Shown: in pieces, positions 47,552 to 60,274 of the stretch
How the letters are laid out: each line of letters opens with the position of its first letter
Position numbering within the stretch: the first letter of the stretch is position 1
DNA from: Utricularia gibba
Lineage: Eukaryota > Streptophyta > Magnoliopsida > Lamiales > Lentibulariaceae
Assembly: GCA_002189035.1 (NCBI GenBank)
Contig: NEEC01000018.1
Span: 1,798,001-1,862,000, forward strand
Direction: 5' to 3'
DNA: 64,000 nucleotides
Notes under the pieces: model-generated
What the model saw: only the letters and a program-made list of their open reading frames with translations
Told to the model about the DNA's origin: nothing
Database searches by the model: none
Program-made: the position numbers and the translations under genes

Positions 47552-50500
47552 ATGGCGGTTTCAACTGTCGGAATGGCGGAACTGCCGCCACACCTTCTGC
47601 ACACATTCTGTTTCCGCCGCATGGGGCCGCCACAGCTCTATTTACTTGTCGTGAAACCTTTCTCTTCTTCTCCCGGTTCGGCTAGATTGCCTGCTGGAGT
47701 GCGCCGTGTACAAGAATTATCTTCGCGTCAGTCTTGTGGGATACAGAAATGGCCTGTACATATCGCGCAAGCTTCTAAAGCGCCATATTCGCAGAGTAAG
47801 AGAACAGAGGAGAAGCCCGATACGACGCCCACTCGGACGACGGCGATTGATCGGATTGTGCTTCGGTTGAGGAATTTGGGGTTGGGTTCTGATGAAGAAG
47901 CTGGGGAAAGAAGGTTGAATGAGACGGGGTTGAGTTCGGAAAATTCTAATGATGCAGGGATTGATGAATTTGGCGATGAGAAGTTGGGAGATTTGTTGAA
48001 GAGGGATTGGATTAGACCAGATACTATCCTGGATGAAGATGAGGATTCCGACTCTGATCTATTGCCTTGGGAGAGGAGTGGGAACGAGAATGAGGAATTA
48101 GAAGATAAGTTTTCAGGGAAAAAACACCAAATGCGGGCTCCCACTTTGGCTGAGTTGACGATAGAAGACGAGGAGTTGAGGAGGTTGAGGAGAATGGGTA
48201 TGACTTTAAGGGAGAGGATAAGTGTTCCAAAGGCTGGAATCACAGGCTCGATCTTGGAGAAGATTCATGAGAAATGGAAGAAGTCCGAGCTGGTGCGATT
48301 GAAATTTCACGAAGAATTGGCTCATGATATGAAAACTGCGCATGAGATTGTCGAGGTTGGTCAGAATTTTATTGGAGTTTTTCAGACTCATTTTATTTTT
48401 GATTGTGGTCTTGAGAAATGAACACCAAATTAAAAATATTTTTAATTGTGTTCTCGAGTTACAACGTTTAAGAGAGTTTCTTAAAATAGAGAATTTGTAG
48501 TTGTAAATCGAGTTACCAGATTCTGATGAAGTTTATTCTTCTTGGTTGGCATGGTTATTGTCAAAGAATGTTTTGCATCACGTTAAAAGTTGAATTAGTT
48601 TGTGTTTTGGCCCTCAACTGAATGATGTGTCTTGTTTTATGACTAAGAAGGAACTACATGGCAATTGTTTTTGTGTTGTCAGCGAAGAACAGGAGGCCTT
48701 GTTACATGGAGGTCAGGAAGCGTTATGGTGGTGTTTAGAGGGCTCGACTATAAAGGCCCTGTGGCAAGACCCCAGAGAGTGAACATTGAAGATGATGGTC
48801 TTTTTGTTCCTACTGCTCCTTCAAATACTGATGAAGTTTCGCAAGATTCTGATGACAAGGCCTTAGCTGTTGTGAAGTCCATTCATTCTATGTCTACCCG
48901 CATTGAAGACATGACAGAAGAAGAAGCGGAATACAATAAGCTATTGGATGATTTAGGGCCACGGTTCGAAGACTGGTGGGGTACTGGGGTACTTCCAGTG
49001 GATGCTGATTTGCTCCCTCCGACTATTCCTGGATATAAGACACCTTTTAGGCTTCTTCCAACTGGAATGCGTTCAAGATTAACAAATGCAGAAATGACTA
49101 ACTTAAGGAAACTTTCGAAGTCTCTTCCTAGCCATTTTGCTTTGGGTACATTTTCTCTTTCCACTCTTTCAAATTGCTACCATGTGTTGATGACTTTCTT
49201 CATTAACCTTTCAGGTAGAAACAGAAATCATCAAGGATTGGCATTATCCATAATTAAACTTTGGGAGAAAAGTTTGCTTGTAAAAATTGCTGTAAAGCGT
49301 GGAATTCAGAACACCAACAACAAGATCATGGCTGAGGAATTGAAGGTATGCTGTACTGATTATTCGTCTGTTAAAAATACTCTGCAGATGATGCATGTGA
49401 CCTGCCCCTCAATAGTTTAGTCTAATCTTGTACGAATGTCCTCTGCATACGGTATTTGCTTTCAGATGCCACTTTTCCGTTAATATATGTGACTGGCCAT
49501 ATGAATAGTATATGAGGAATGGCATAGCCTAAATAGCAAATTTTTGTGCATATTTTTCCACTGTCGTAGAAGAGCTTGTCATTTTAGTTCTAATGTGTGT
49601 TTTCTGTTGTTCAATTTTTAGTGTAATTTGATATTTCTGAGCTATTTACTTCCACCTATTTTCCTCTGTAGAAATTAACTGGGGGAGTCTTACTTTTGAG
49701 GAACAAATATTACATAGTTATGTATCGGGGGAAGGATTTTCTACCTCCTGCGGTTGCTGCTGCTTTAGCAGAAAGGCATCAAATGACAAAGAAAATACAA
49801 GATGTTGAAGAGAATGTTCGACAAGGACCAGCTTCACTGGTGAAAACTGAAGAAATGAAAGCGCCAGTGGGTACATTATCTGAGTTTTATGAGGCTCAGG
49901 CCTCCTGGGGAGTGGAAGTGTCTCCTGAGGACCGTAAAAAAATGATCCAGGAGGCATCTAGATCCCGCCATATGAAAATAGTTAATCGCCTTGAGCGTAA
50001 GATAGCAATTGTAAGTCTTCATTTTGGATATGTTGCACTATTGAATAGTTCTCTAAATTAGTTTATTGGTTTGCTTGATATTTTCTGTTTTGAGATTTCA
50101 TGTTTACTATCTGATTATTCTTATTGCTGATGCGCAAGAAAAAGCCAAACTGAAGAATTGCAGCATTTCAGCGTACATTTTTTGATTGAATGATTCTCGC
50201 AGGCACAGGCAAAGAAACTCAAAGCAGAAAAATTGTTGTCTAAAATAATGGATTCTTGGGCCCCTATCAGTCCTTCGGATGACCAGGAGACGATTACAGA
50301 TGAGGAAAGAGTTATGTTCCGTCGGGTTGGACTACGGATGACTCCATACTTACCACTAGGTTACTTTCCACCATCATCAAATGCCTTAAAATTTTCAGAG
50401 GATGAAGTTGAATATATTGCTTGTGACCTTTTTCTCAGGAATTCGTGGTATCTTTGATGGTGTTATTGAGAATATGCACCTTCATTGGAAACACAGAGAA

Positions 50501-51541
50501 CTTGTCAAGTTAATATCGAAGGAAAAGGAATTTTCCTTTGTTGAAGAAACAGCTCGTCTACTCGAATATGAGAGTGGTGGAATTTTAGTTTCAATTGAAA
50601 AAGCTACAAAAGGCCACATTTTGATCTACTATCGTGGCAAGAATTATCGTCGGCCGCTCACTTTGAGGCCAAGAAACCTTCTAACAAAAGCAAAAGCACT
50701 GAAGCGAAGGGTGGCCCTGCAGAGATATGAAGTGATTTCTACTAACTTCTAGTTCAAGTTTAACTTCTTGAGAATTCCTTGTATCTCAGCGTGCCCCCTT
50801 TTTTTGTTTGTTTAGGCTATCAGCCAGCACATATCAGAACTGGAGAAAACAATTGCCCAGACGAAGAAGGAAATGGTAATTACCTTGCAGAATTAACATT
50901 ATATGGCTTTTTATGGATCGAAGTATAAAAAGGATTGAATCTAGGTCTTATTATCGTAGCTACTGTAGTCTGTATGAATAAAGAAATTGTTTTTATTTTT
51001 CAGCGTTAAGATAGTGTTTTCTCAATCTCCCCAGACATTTTCTATGAAGACCATGCGAAATATTTCTTCTCTTCCTGCTGCAGAATTCTCTCAAACCCAA
51101 TAATCTGTCATCGCCATAATACTTGCTGCAAAACCATCCGTTTGTGGTTGTGTTTCTTTCTAATGCATTGCATGTCATATTTCCAACAGATGAAATTTGA
51201 GGTTACAGAAAACGACCTATCAGAGAACAATGGCCAGTTCTATGGCGCCTCCCTAACCTACGAAGTAAGATGAGTATTGGCTTCTTTATATAAGCATGAC
51301 TATTAATTAGATTAGCCTTGCTGTTTTACAACCTACTCTATAAACCCGGTTGGAGTTAAGAAATGCGATGCAAGTCCGTTTCAGCTGCCGGCTGTTTAAC
51401 ATAAGCATTCTGCTGCAAAGAAATACATAGGCAAAGTTTTCTTTCTGTTGTGCAAAGGATTCTGATGAAGCTTCGGATGCTGGTTCTGATGAGGATGAAT
51501 ATGAGGACGAGGATGAGGATGAGGATGATGATGATGATGAT

Positions 51542-51572
<31 letters not shown>

Positions 51573-51628
51573 AGATGACTCAGAGTTCCACGGTTCATGA
51601 AGACAAAATGGAACTCCATGTCATGTAG
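47552..51628 (+). CDS. CFM3: CRM-domain chloroplast group II intron splicing factor, CFM3 type
   Basis: Nine exons: 47552-48355, 48683-49145, 49215-49345, 49672-50010, 50203-50359, 50439-50731, 50816-50875, 51190-51264 and 51458-51628, totalling 831 codons. A Ser/Arg-rich transit peptide is followed by a leader domain and three CRM RNA-binding domains, recognised by LTIEDEELRRLRRMGMTL with RRTGGLVTWRSGS, MTNLRKLSKSLPSHFALG with LTGGVLLLRNKYYIVMYRGKD, and ERVMFRRVGLRMTPYLPLG with ESGGILVSIEKATKGH. Three CRM domains plus an acidic tail is the CFM3/CAF-like class, which promotes splicing of chloroplast group II introns with CAF1/CAF2 and RNC1. The last exon runs through a GAT microsatellite in which the frame slips from poly-Asp to poly-Met at 51542. 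If the Asp frame is original, the stop is at 51600. Confidence 0.93.
51480..51580 (+). repeat. GAT/GAG trinucleotide microsatellite in CFM3 last exon
   Basis: An imperfect (GAT/GAG/GAA) repeat encoding an acidic tail. After GATGATTGG at about 51536-51544 the same repeat is read one base out of step as nine consecutive ATG codons (51545-51571). Confidence 0.9.
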
Positions 51629-52021
51629 TTGGCGAAGCTTAAAAGGCCTTGCAGGTGCTCCAGTCCTCCATGGGAGGATCTTCGAGATGCAAGATCGCTG
51701 CGCTCTATGGAGGTAATAGTTTTGTTGTTGGAGAATATGCGCGTTTGTGAAGTAATCTGTGCTTTATGATCACTACCCATTTTGGCTTTATCCTTGTACT
51801 CTTGTATCAAGGTGGAAAGTGTATGAAATCCCAGGTGCAGTTTAATCTACACACCATGCTTCATAGTTGGCTCAAACTGAATTTCAGATGGTACATTTCA
51901 AGGCAAATAGAAGCTCTTTTCACAGTCATCGGAGCATGTTGCGACGCATCCGTCCACCGTTTCTCCATCTTCAATGCATCAAAAACCAGCACAAGTGATC
52001 CAGCATACACTACAGAACACA
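51629..52021. other. Flank between CFM3 and the thionin-like remnant
   Basis: CFM3 3' UTR and spacer; nothing else recognised. Confidence 0.4.
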
Positions 52022-52306
52022 CTAAAACATGCACAGCATGATGACCAGTTGAGGCTTACTGAGCTTCTTCTCCCTGGAGCTCAAACCAGAACACCTTGCC
52101 AGGGCACATCCAAGTTTACAGAATCCCAGGCTGCTGCTGGCCTCGCCTAGTTCGTCATCCCGGAGAAGATGCATTCTTTGAGGCAACTGGTGGAGCAGGT
52201 GCACAGGTTCTGAGAAGGCTTGATGGTGCACAAGATGAGCAGTTTCTGTAGCAGTCGCTGAATGAAGCACGACACCAACAAGTGCTTTCACCTTCTCCAT
52301 ACCCAT
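52022..52306 (-). pseudogene. Thionin-like cysteine-rich secreted peptide, frame-broken
   Basis: On the minus strand, an ATG at 52306 (or 52300) opens a frame beginning MGMEKVKALVGVV, the style of a signal peptide. Cysteine-rich segments of plant thionin-like proteins then appear in different frames in the expected order: a FSDCYRNC block about 52215-52245, a CLKECIF block about 52155-52180, and a GFCKLGCALARC block about 52085-52125. At least three frame changes separate them, so the sequence as given encodes no complete peptide. The only long frame (52022-52321) has too few of the expected cysteines. Thionin-like proteins are small secreted plant defence peptides. It is either a decayed copy or a gene with several sequence errors; the second is plausible given other breaks in this window. 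Confidence 0.5.
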
Positions 52307-52582
52307 CTTCCTTTTCCTCAACTAAAGACGAAGGCAACAGCTTATAGTCCCAATGCCAGTAAAAAAAATGCGGATGGATTAGAAATCTGACCATCCTTAA
52401 ACAAGTGTGAAAAAATTGGCTATATTCAGTTCAAATTTTTTATCTGAATGTGTTAAAAAATGGAAGGATGGTCAATTTTGTAAATAACCTCGTAAAATAC
52501 AATAATATGAGTGTTTTAATGTTTCGGATATCCTGTCAAATAAACTTTTAATGATGAGAAATTGAAATTATTTTATAATATT

Positions 52583-52617
<35 letters not shown>

Positions 52618-52898
52618 ATTCAAAATTAATTGTTATGATTTTTTTAAGAAAAATATTTTACAATTTATGTTACAAAATGGTAAAAATTCTGAAATTACTT
52701 CTTATTTTAACGATAATGAGAGAATTTTTGATACAGTGGGATTGGCCTGGTGGAGAGAGAGCTCCCGTCGTCTTGCATTCTGTCGTAGGGCTGCTGCAGA
52801 TAAACCCAACGTAACCGCTGCCCAGCCGAATCCGGTATCGCTCTAGTTGTTTCTCCGAGACTCTTTTGGGATTGCACCTACACTCGCCGCTTTCTGCA
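52307..52898. other. AT-rich spacer before NAA15
   Basis: AT-rich from about 52400 to 52700, including an (AAT)n/(ATT)n tract. The right end holds the NAA15 leader. No coding frame supported. Confidence 0.45.
52584..52619. repeat. AAT/ATT trinucleotide microsatellite, self-complementary
   Basis: AATAATAAT units run directly into ATTATTATT units, so the tract can fold back on itself as a perfect hairpin. It lies in the spacer about 300 bases upstream of NAA15. Confidence 0.8.
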
Positions 52899-55800
52899 AT
52901 GGGCGGTTCACTTCCTCCCAAAGAGTCCAACCTTTTCAAGCTTCTTGTTGTAAGTCAGCGTGTGTATTCTTGGTGGTTGTTTTCGTTGTGATTCTTCAAT
53001 GGCGTGGTTCTTTATCCAATTAAATAATTGTATCTGCAGAGATCATATGAAACCAAGCAGTACAAAAAGGGCGTAAAGGCTGCTGATGCAATATTGAAGA
53101 AATTCCCTGATCATGGAGGTATATGCGCGGTTTGAGATTTTTACTAGCACTTGAATTAAGTTCATGAATGCAGAAAGATTTGTTCATTAAGGAAGTTTGT
53201 ATACGTTAATCTCCTCAAGAACATGGTATTTCCAGTTACTAGGACTTCGTCTGGTATGTGAGCGAGGTGGAGAACATGAAAACCTTTTCAGCTTTGTTTC
53301 TATATGAATGCATTTCATTCTTTGATATCCTACCTGTTTCCAATTTTTCGGTAACTGTCACTGAAGGGTGCATATTTCTTTTTCTGAAGAAACTCTATCG
53401 ATGAAGGGTTTGATTCTGAATTGCATGAACCGCAAGTCAGAAGCATATGAGCTTGTTAAACAGGGATTAAAGGTTATTTTTCATACTTTTTTTACCTCAT
53501 AACTGTATTCGAATTTACTCTGTGATACCTGCAGTTTCTAAATTTTTTCTACAGAATGATCTTAAGAGCCATGTCTGCTGGCACGTTTATGGTCTTCTAT
53601 ATCGCTCAGACAGGGAGTACAGGGAAGCAATTAAATGCTACAGGAATGCTCTGAAAATTGATCCTGATAATATTGAAATTTTGCGAGACCTGTCTCTTTT
53701 ACAGGTATCGGATAGTTTACGTGCCCATCGTGTGTGCACAGTACGATAGCTGCTTCTGTGTTATTCTTATTTAGCTATTATGCACCAAAAGTGTGGTTGG
53801 TTCTCACTCTCATTTTTTGAATAAAAAGTAAGGTGCAATTACTTTATTTTTAAAACTTTCCAGGTATTGAGAAATGACATGGCCAACATTTACTATGATG
53901 TGCAAACTTTTGCTTATGCAGCTGATGTGTTGTTTCAATGATATTTTACAGGCACAAATGCGTGACTTGGAGGATTTTGTTGAGACAAGACAGCAATTAC
54001 TTACCTTGAAACCAAATCATCGTATGAATTGGATTGGATTTGCCGTTGCTCAGCACTTGAACTCAAAGTAATGTCCTTGCATGCCAAATTTAGTTCTATT
54101 TACTTATTGCTTTATGTCCTTCTCTATTTTCTATAAGTTTATAAATCTTCAAACGGGTTATTGAGATAATAAGTCAACCTACCCAGCTTTTGATACACTT
54201 GTTGTATACTAGTCTCGCACTTCCTTTTTCATATACCCAATGGAATGCTTGAGATTAGACTAAATAAAATTTCTGAAAGATGTCCCATTGAGAAAATTGG
54301 TGATTTTTTTCCTGAAATATTGTATTTTGGCTTTATGGTCAAAATTTCTTGTATTTTGGTCTGATCTTTTGGGATCATTCATTCTCTATGTCACATTTGG
54401 GTTTCTTATTTCATTGTAGTGGATCAAAGGCAATTGACATCCTTGAGGCGTATGAAGGTACACTTGAGGATGATTACCCTCCTGAAAATGAATCTTGCGA
54501 GCATGGAGAGATGCTTTTGTACAAGGTATTTCGCTCAGAGGATGCATAATAGCTCCTGAAATAATCCTCACGTGATTCCAAGAATTTATGTTGTTATTAG
54601 TAAATATGTTTGTCATCCCGTTTTTGTAAGATATATGGGCTGGATTCTGCTGGCATTTGCTCACATGGTTCCTTTTTTTCTTTCCTTCCCACGATGATTA
54701 ATGATTTACCCCTACACATAAAGTATGTGCCGTTGTGCATTGCATGAGTAGCCAGTAAGGTGGGCAAGGATAACGATAAGATTTTGATTTAACTAGAAAT
54801 GGTCCCTAATGATGCTGCTTTTCCATAAAATGTCGTATATTTTGTACGGTATTACCATATACTATTTATTAATCTCGTTGAGTCAATATTTGCATTCAGG
54901 TTTCATTACTAGAAGAGTGTGGTTTAATAGAGAGAGCTCTTCAGGAGTTGCGCAGGAAAGAACCCAAAATTGTGAGCTTTTTTTTTTTTTTTTGGTAATG
55001 TTGCATTGACACGAACATATTTCTATTGAGACATTAACCTGTGTTCCATCTCCTGCAGGTGGATAAGTTATCTTACAAAGAGCAAGAAGTTTCCCTGCTG
55101 GAGAAGCTCGGTCATTTTGATGAAGGAGAAGAACTATACAAGAAATTGCTTTACTTGAATCCTGACAATTATAGGTGGGTCACAGTATGTCATTCGGTTC
55201 TGTAAGGACCGTCTTTTGAACTGCTTTCGAACGCAATACACATGAATTTTTTTTTTTATAGTTTTTAATGGTATTAGGTACTATGAAGGTCTCCAAAGGT
55301 GTATGGGTCTATATAATGCTAACAATCAGTATTCCCCTGATGAATTGGATAAACTTGAGGTCCTGTATGCGTCTCTAAGACAGCAGTACAATAGGTCATC
55401 TGCAGTCAAGGTAGTGAATGCTTTTGCTAGCTATCATTGGTTTTTCTCTTTAGTATGATTTGCCTTTTGAACTTTTTATGCATGATGCATTTAAGATTGT
55501 TTTAACAGAGGATACCGCTTGATTTCCTATCTGGTGAAAAATTCCGCCTGGCTGCTGATATTTATATTAGACCATTTCTGGCAAAGGTTTCGTCTACCAC
55601 TTTTTTATTCACGATTGGTATTACCAAAATCATGCTGCATGCTTATGATAGTGTTTTTTACTTGATGCACGTATAGGGCATTCCTTCACTTTTTTCAGAT
55701 CTTTCTCCTCTATATGATCATGCAGGAAAGGTTAGTGGATTCTTCCGTGCACCCTGTCTGTTTTTTTTTTTTTGGGGGGGGGGGGGGTTTAAATCCGGAT

Positions 55801-58800
55801 TTGTTTGTATTTGTTGAAGATCTATCGTTAAATTCTTCTATAGGGGGATGTTCTTGAGCAGGTTGTTCTTGAGCTGGAGAGCTCTCTTAAAAGTACTGGT
55901 GGTTTTCCTGGGGGTACGATCTTTTATTTTTAAAGAATTACATGTGCATTAATTTTAGATTTATTACTCCTTGGTGCATATCTTCTGCAAAGTAGCTTCA
56001 ATGAATGCAAACTTCTTCTTGAGTTAGGGCTAGGGTTGATGTGGTCTACCCACTATTTCCCCCATGGTCGTATTGTTTCTTTTTATATTTTGATGATAAT
56101 TATGCTTGGCTGCCAAACAGAAACGGCAGGGAGTCACCCCCAACACTTATGTGGACTCTTTTCTTCTTGGCTCAGGTTTTTTTTTCTTATTTTTCATTTG
56201 TGGCTTTTGATGCCCTTCGTGTCCAGGAGGATTTCTTTTTTATACTGAGGATTGTTTTTTATTTGCAGCATTATGACAGATGTGGTCATTATGATATTGC
56301 TCTGAGGAAAATTGATGAGGCCATAGAACACACCCCAACTGTCATAGATTTGTACTCAGTAAAGGTATTTTATAATCTAGTACTGTGAAATCGTGGCGTT
56401 TAATGCTTCTTTACGGGATTTGGGGATGACTGGGTTTCAACACTACCTCCTTTGAGTTCTCTTGCCTCACGTAGTGGACCTGAGTGCATGATTTTTTTCT
56501 TAGTGTGGTAAAATTTCCAATGCATGTTTGGGTTGAAGATTTTACCTAACTGGGAGACTCCGTTGATGTGCATGAGTTAATCCATTTCTGGCACATTGCA
56601 GAGCAGGATACTGAAGCATGCTGGCGATCCCATAGCTGCTGCTGCTTCTGCTGATGAAGCCAGGAAGATGGACCTCGCAGATCGTTATGTGAATAGTAAA
56701 TGTGTCAAACGGATGCTGCAAGCAGACCAGGTTTGATGCATCATCTTTCTTCTTTCCACAAGTTCTTAATGTTGATACTAGTCCTTGTGAACCCTGGGAT
56801 TTTACCTTTGTATTAATATATATATTTTTTGTTTTAATACAGGTCGAATTAGCAGAAAAGACAGCTCTCTTGTTCACGAAAGATGGGGAACAGCAGAATA
56901 ACCTTCATGATATGCAGTGCATGTGGTATATGTTATTATTCCTTTCATTTTACTGTGTTTCAATATTTCTATGAAGGTGTGCTCAATCTTTACATCAAAC
57001 TTTCTCTTTATGTATTCAAGGTACGAACTAGCCTCTGGAGAAAGTTATCTTCGTCAGGGGGATCTTGGACAGGCTTTGAAGAAGTTCCTGGCTGTTGAAA
57101 AGCATTATGCAGACATTACTGAAGATCAATTTGACTTTCACTCCTACTGCCTAAGAAAAATGACCTTACGCAGTTATGTTGAAATGTTGAAGTTTCAGGA
57201 CCGCCTTCACTCATTTTCTTATTTTCGAAAAGCAGCTGCTGGTTGCATTAGGCATGCTTTTTTTTTTATGCAAGTGCTTTATTTTTCTTATTTTATTAAG
57301 GAAATTTACATTGTTTTTTCTTCTGTACGTTAGTCATGAGACTATTTTGATGTGCATTTATGCAATACAATCCTTCCTCAAGTTGGCTAAACATGAGTAA
57401 TGCTGATTATTTTTTATTTGTTTTGATTTCGCATGTACTTGTCAGATGCTACCTGAAGCTTTATGATTCTCCATCTAAGTCATCTATTGACGAAGAAGAA
57501 GAAATATCAAAACTGCCTGCCTCTCAGAAGAAGAAGTTGAGGCAAAAACAAAGGAAAGCTGAAGCCCGGGCCAAGAAGGTTAGCTAGATTTGCCACCAAA
57601 GCTTAAAAAATAATCCGTTTCATGTATTCTTATGGGAAGAATCACATCTACATAGGAAGTGGTCAAAGGAGATTCAAATGATGCAACATTTTCAAAATCC
57701 GGGAAGCACCAGTCGAAACCCATTGATCCTGACCCACATGGAGAAAAGCTAGTGCAGGTAACTAGGGGATTGTTATTTGATCATTGATCGCACTGTAGAT
57801 TATTATTTTGCAAGTAATGATTTTTTCACAGATCAGTCATCTTTCTTGCCCTCTGCTGTTCTTAGTGCCGCTGGTGCAACAGTTTGACTTAAGATTTTGC
57901 TTAAAAAATAGGTGGAAGATCCTCTTGGAGAAGCAACGAGGTACCTGAAGCTACTCCAGAAGCACTCTGCAGAATCGTTAGAGACCCATTTTCTATCTTT
58001 TGAAGTTAATATGAGAAAGCAGAAAACGCTACTAACATTGCAGGTTTATTTTACACACATTTTTCTTTCATAGTCAGTTTTCTTTTGGCATCTACCCTTC
58101 CATTACCATACACCAAAATTATGGAAGGTTGTTCTAATGGACCTTATTGCAAGTGCTTTGTGTGAAGTGTCAGTATATTAGTGAAGAAATATTATTGCTT
58201 GAGTCGTTCCTTCTTGTATTTATGACTTCTCTTTTGCTTTTGTAAATGATATATGTAGATTTTGCCTCCGAACCCCCATCCCTCTATGATTAATTTGCCA
58301 AAGTAGCGGTCTTGGTTCTTGGAGAATATATAAAGTAAGATTTTGTTTCCAAATTTTCCTCAGGCTGTCAAAAATATGGTTCGGCTAGATGCAGATAACC
58401 CGGACACTCACTGTTGCCTGGTATTGGGTTTATACCTCTTTACAGGTTTTCATGTAGGACTATATTTATTCGCATTTCACTTCATGTAGATAAGGTTTTT
58501 CCATAAAGTGGGATCCTTAGGCATGCCTTCAACGGATGCTGAAAAAATTGTCTGGGCTGTCTTAGAAGCTGAGAGACCCGCATTCAGGTTTCTATTCCCC
58601 GGTTCATCATGCCTTAAATGGTGTCTGTTCCTTTGTGACTATATTGTTTCCTTGCATAATTCATTCATCTAGAAACTGTTGTTTTTTTCATCATGATTAT
58701 TTTTTCTATGGCCTGATTTTAGCAAAATGATCTGGTTACTAAGATGTGTGGCACTCTCATTTCATGTTTTCCTTTCAGTCAACTGAATGGGAGATCTATT

Positions 58801-59563
58801 GCAGATGCTAACACTCTTTTTCTCGAGAAACATCGAGGTAATGATTGTGGAACCCTTTTCTCTTGCTTTTTTTTTGTGATAGTTTTTTTTTTTAAAACAG
58901 CAGACTCGTTGAGGCATAGGGCTGCTGCTGCTGAAATGATGTTCGTGATTGAACCAAACAAAAAAAAAGAAGCACTAAACCTGATAGAAGAATCATCTAA
59001 TGACCTGGTTACAGCGTATGCTTTTCTATACATTTCTGTAGGCATCGAAATGTCTGCTCCCTTTTCCTGATCATTTTTTAGCTTCAGATGCCGGGAAGTC
59101 AAACCCACTGAGAAGTGGAGGCTCGGGGGCTGTATAGCCGCACATAAGCTTCTAGAGAACATTTTGGAAGACCAAGAAGCTGCAACAAGTACGGCTTCGG
59201 TTTTTTGTTCTTGTATTGTCAATGCAGAATTCATGCTAGAGCTTTAAAGTTAACGAGCGTACGACTAGTACGCTAGTCTCCCCATGGGACAAACGCTATG
59301 CCTAAATTTGAAGTTTTTTTTCCTCAAATCTTTTGTTTTGTTTTTTTGCAGGATGGAAGACTCGATGTGCCGAATACTTTCCCTACTCGACATACTTCTT
59401 GGGCAGACTAAGCTCAGCTGTCTCCACGTCACCCTACTCCCAAAACCAGCAACCCGAGAATGGCCCCCTAGGCAGCTCAGCTACTAACATCAGTAGATCG
59501 ACTCTGTCATCCAGCGGGAATGTAGACAATTTGCGGAAGTTCCAGGATATTATGATCCACTAG
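52899..59563 (+). CDS. NAA15: N-terminal acetyltransferase A auxiliary subunit NAA15 (one apparent frameshift)
   Basis: Twenty-six exons: 52899-52949, 53040-53118, 53390-53472, 53555-53704, 53952-54067, 54420-54525, 54900-54971, 55059-55174, 55278-55410, 55509-55586, 55677-55730, 55844-55913, 56121-56175, 56269-56364, 56602-56730, 56843-56925, 57021-57251, 57446-57578, 57656-57757, 57912-58043, 58364-58420, 58490-58587, 58779-58837, 58904-59015, 59088-59188 and 59352-59563. The total is one base short of 902 residues plus stop, within family size. It is a TPR solenoid throughout ([56 protein letters not shown]), with a Lys-rich helix ([22 protein letters not shown]) near the middle. NAA15 anchors catalytic NAA10 to the ribosome for co-translational N-terminal acetylation. 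The phase error falls at a G5 run before the 55914 donor. Intron 17 is GC-AG. Confidence 0.95.
55761..55787. repeat. Adjoining T13 and G14 homopolymers in a NAA15 intron
   Basis: Thirteen T are followed directly by fourteen G within intron 11 of NAA15. It could be a real mononucleotide tract or a sequencing artefact. Confidence 0.7.
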
Positions 59564-60274
59564 GAAACAAGTACAGTATTACTGAATCCAGAAGGTTCAA
59601 GTAGAAGAAACAAGGCAATACATCATACCATTCACTTTTTTTTTGGCTGATTGATTTACGATTTGGTGCATAAAACTGACTCCAGGTTCATGTAAATCTA
59701 TAAATTCCTCCTCAGTTGCCCATGGTGTTTTTCTCCTCCTCTTTTTTCCCGGGGACAAGATGAAAGATTTAGCAGCTGAAGATCGCAGGGACAGTGCTGA
59801 AGCCTCACAAGGAAGATCGTTTCACAGAAATATGAATTCTTACAACCCAAACACCAGACCAGCAGCCTGTCGTGGTTCCTGCTCATCTTTGACATCATGT
59901 ACAAATGCTATTTCTGTGATCAAAATTTTGGATTTTGCTAAGAGATTGCAGTATGATCAACCATATATCTCATCTCCAATTGCTTATACTGATATGGAAT
60001 GGAACCTTTCATGTGAAATATAGCTTTACCAGCAACAGCACCATCCCTCCTGCAATGCTGGATGGTGCTTACTCGTCACCTTCCTGGTTTCTGGTTTTTT
60101 TTTGCTGCAGGAAATGCGCAGGTTTGCAGGTTTTCTGTGATGGGTGAGCACATTTGCAGAAAAGGAGAGCCCAGTAGTTTGGTTAGAAGCCCAATATACA
60201 AATCAAAAGGCCCAAGTTTTCGTCATTTACTTTTGCTTTCATTTTGGTGTTTCTGGAATCTGGAGATATCAGCG
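59564..60274. promoter_or_regulatory. NAA15 3' flank and VHA-c'' promoter with site II motifs
   Basis: Site II motifs AGCCCA at 60168-60173 and 60188-60193 and GGCCCA at 60209-60214 lie within about 110 bases of the VHA-c'' start codon. The left half is 3' flank of NAA15. Short open frames here have no family resemblance. Confidence 0.45.

Noticed and set aside
47728-48243. 171-codon minus-strand frame, Ser/Leu-rich
   Set aside because: Mirror of CFM3 exon 1.
59760-60023. 87-codon plus-strand frame after NAA15
   Set aside because: Lies in the NAA15 3' flank with no motif; likely chance.
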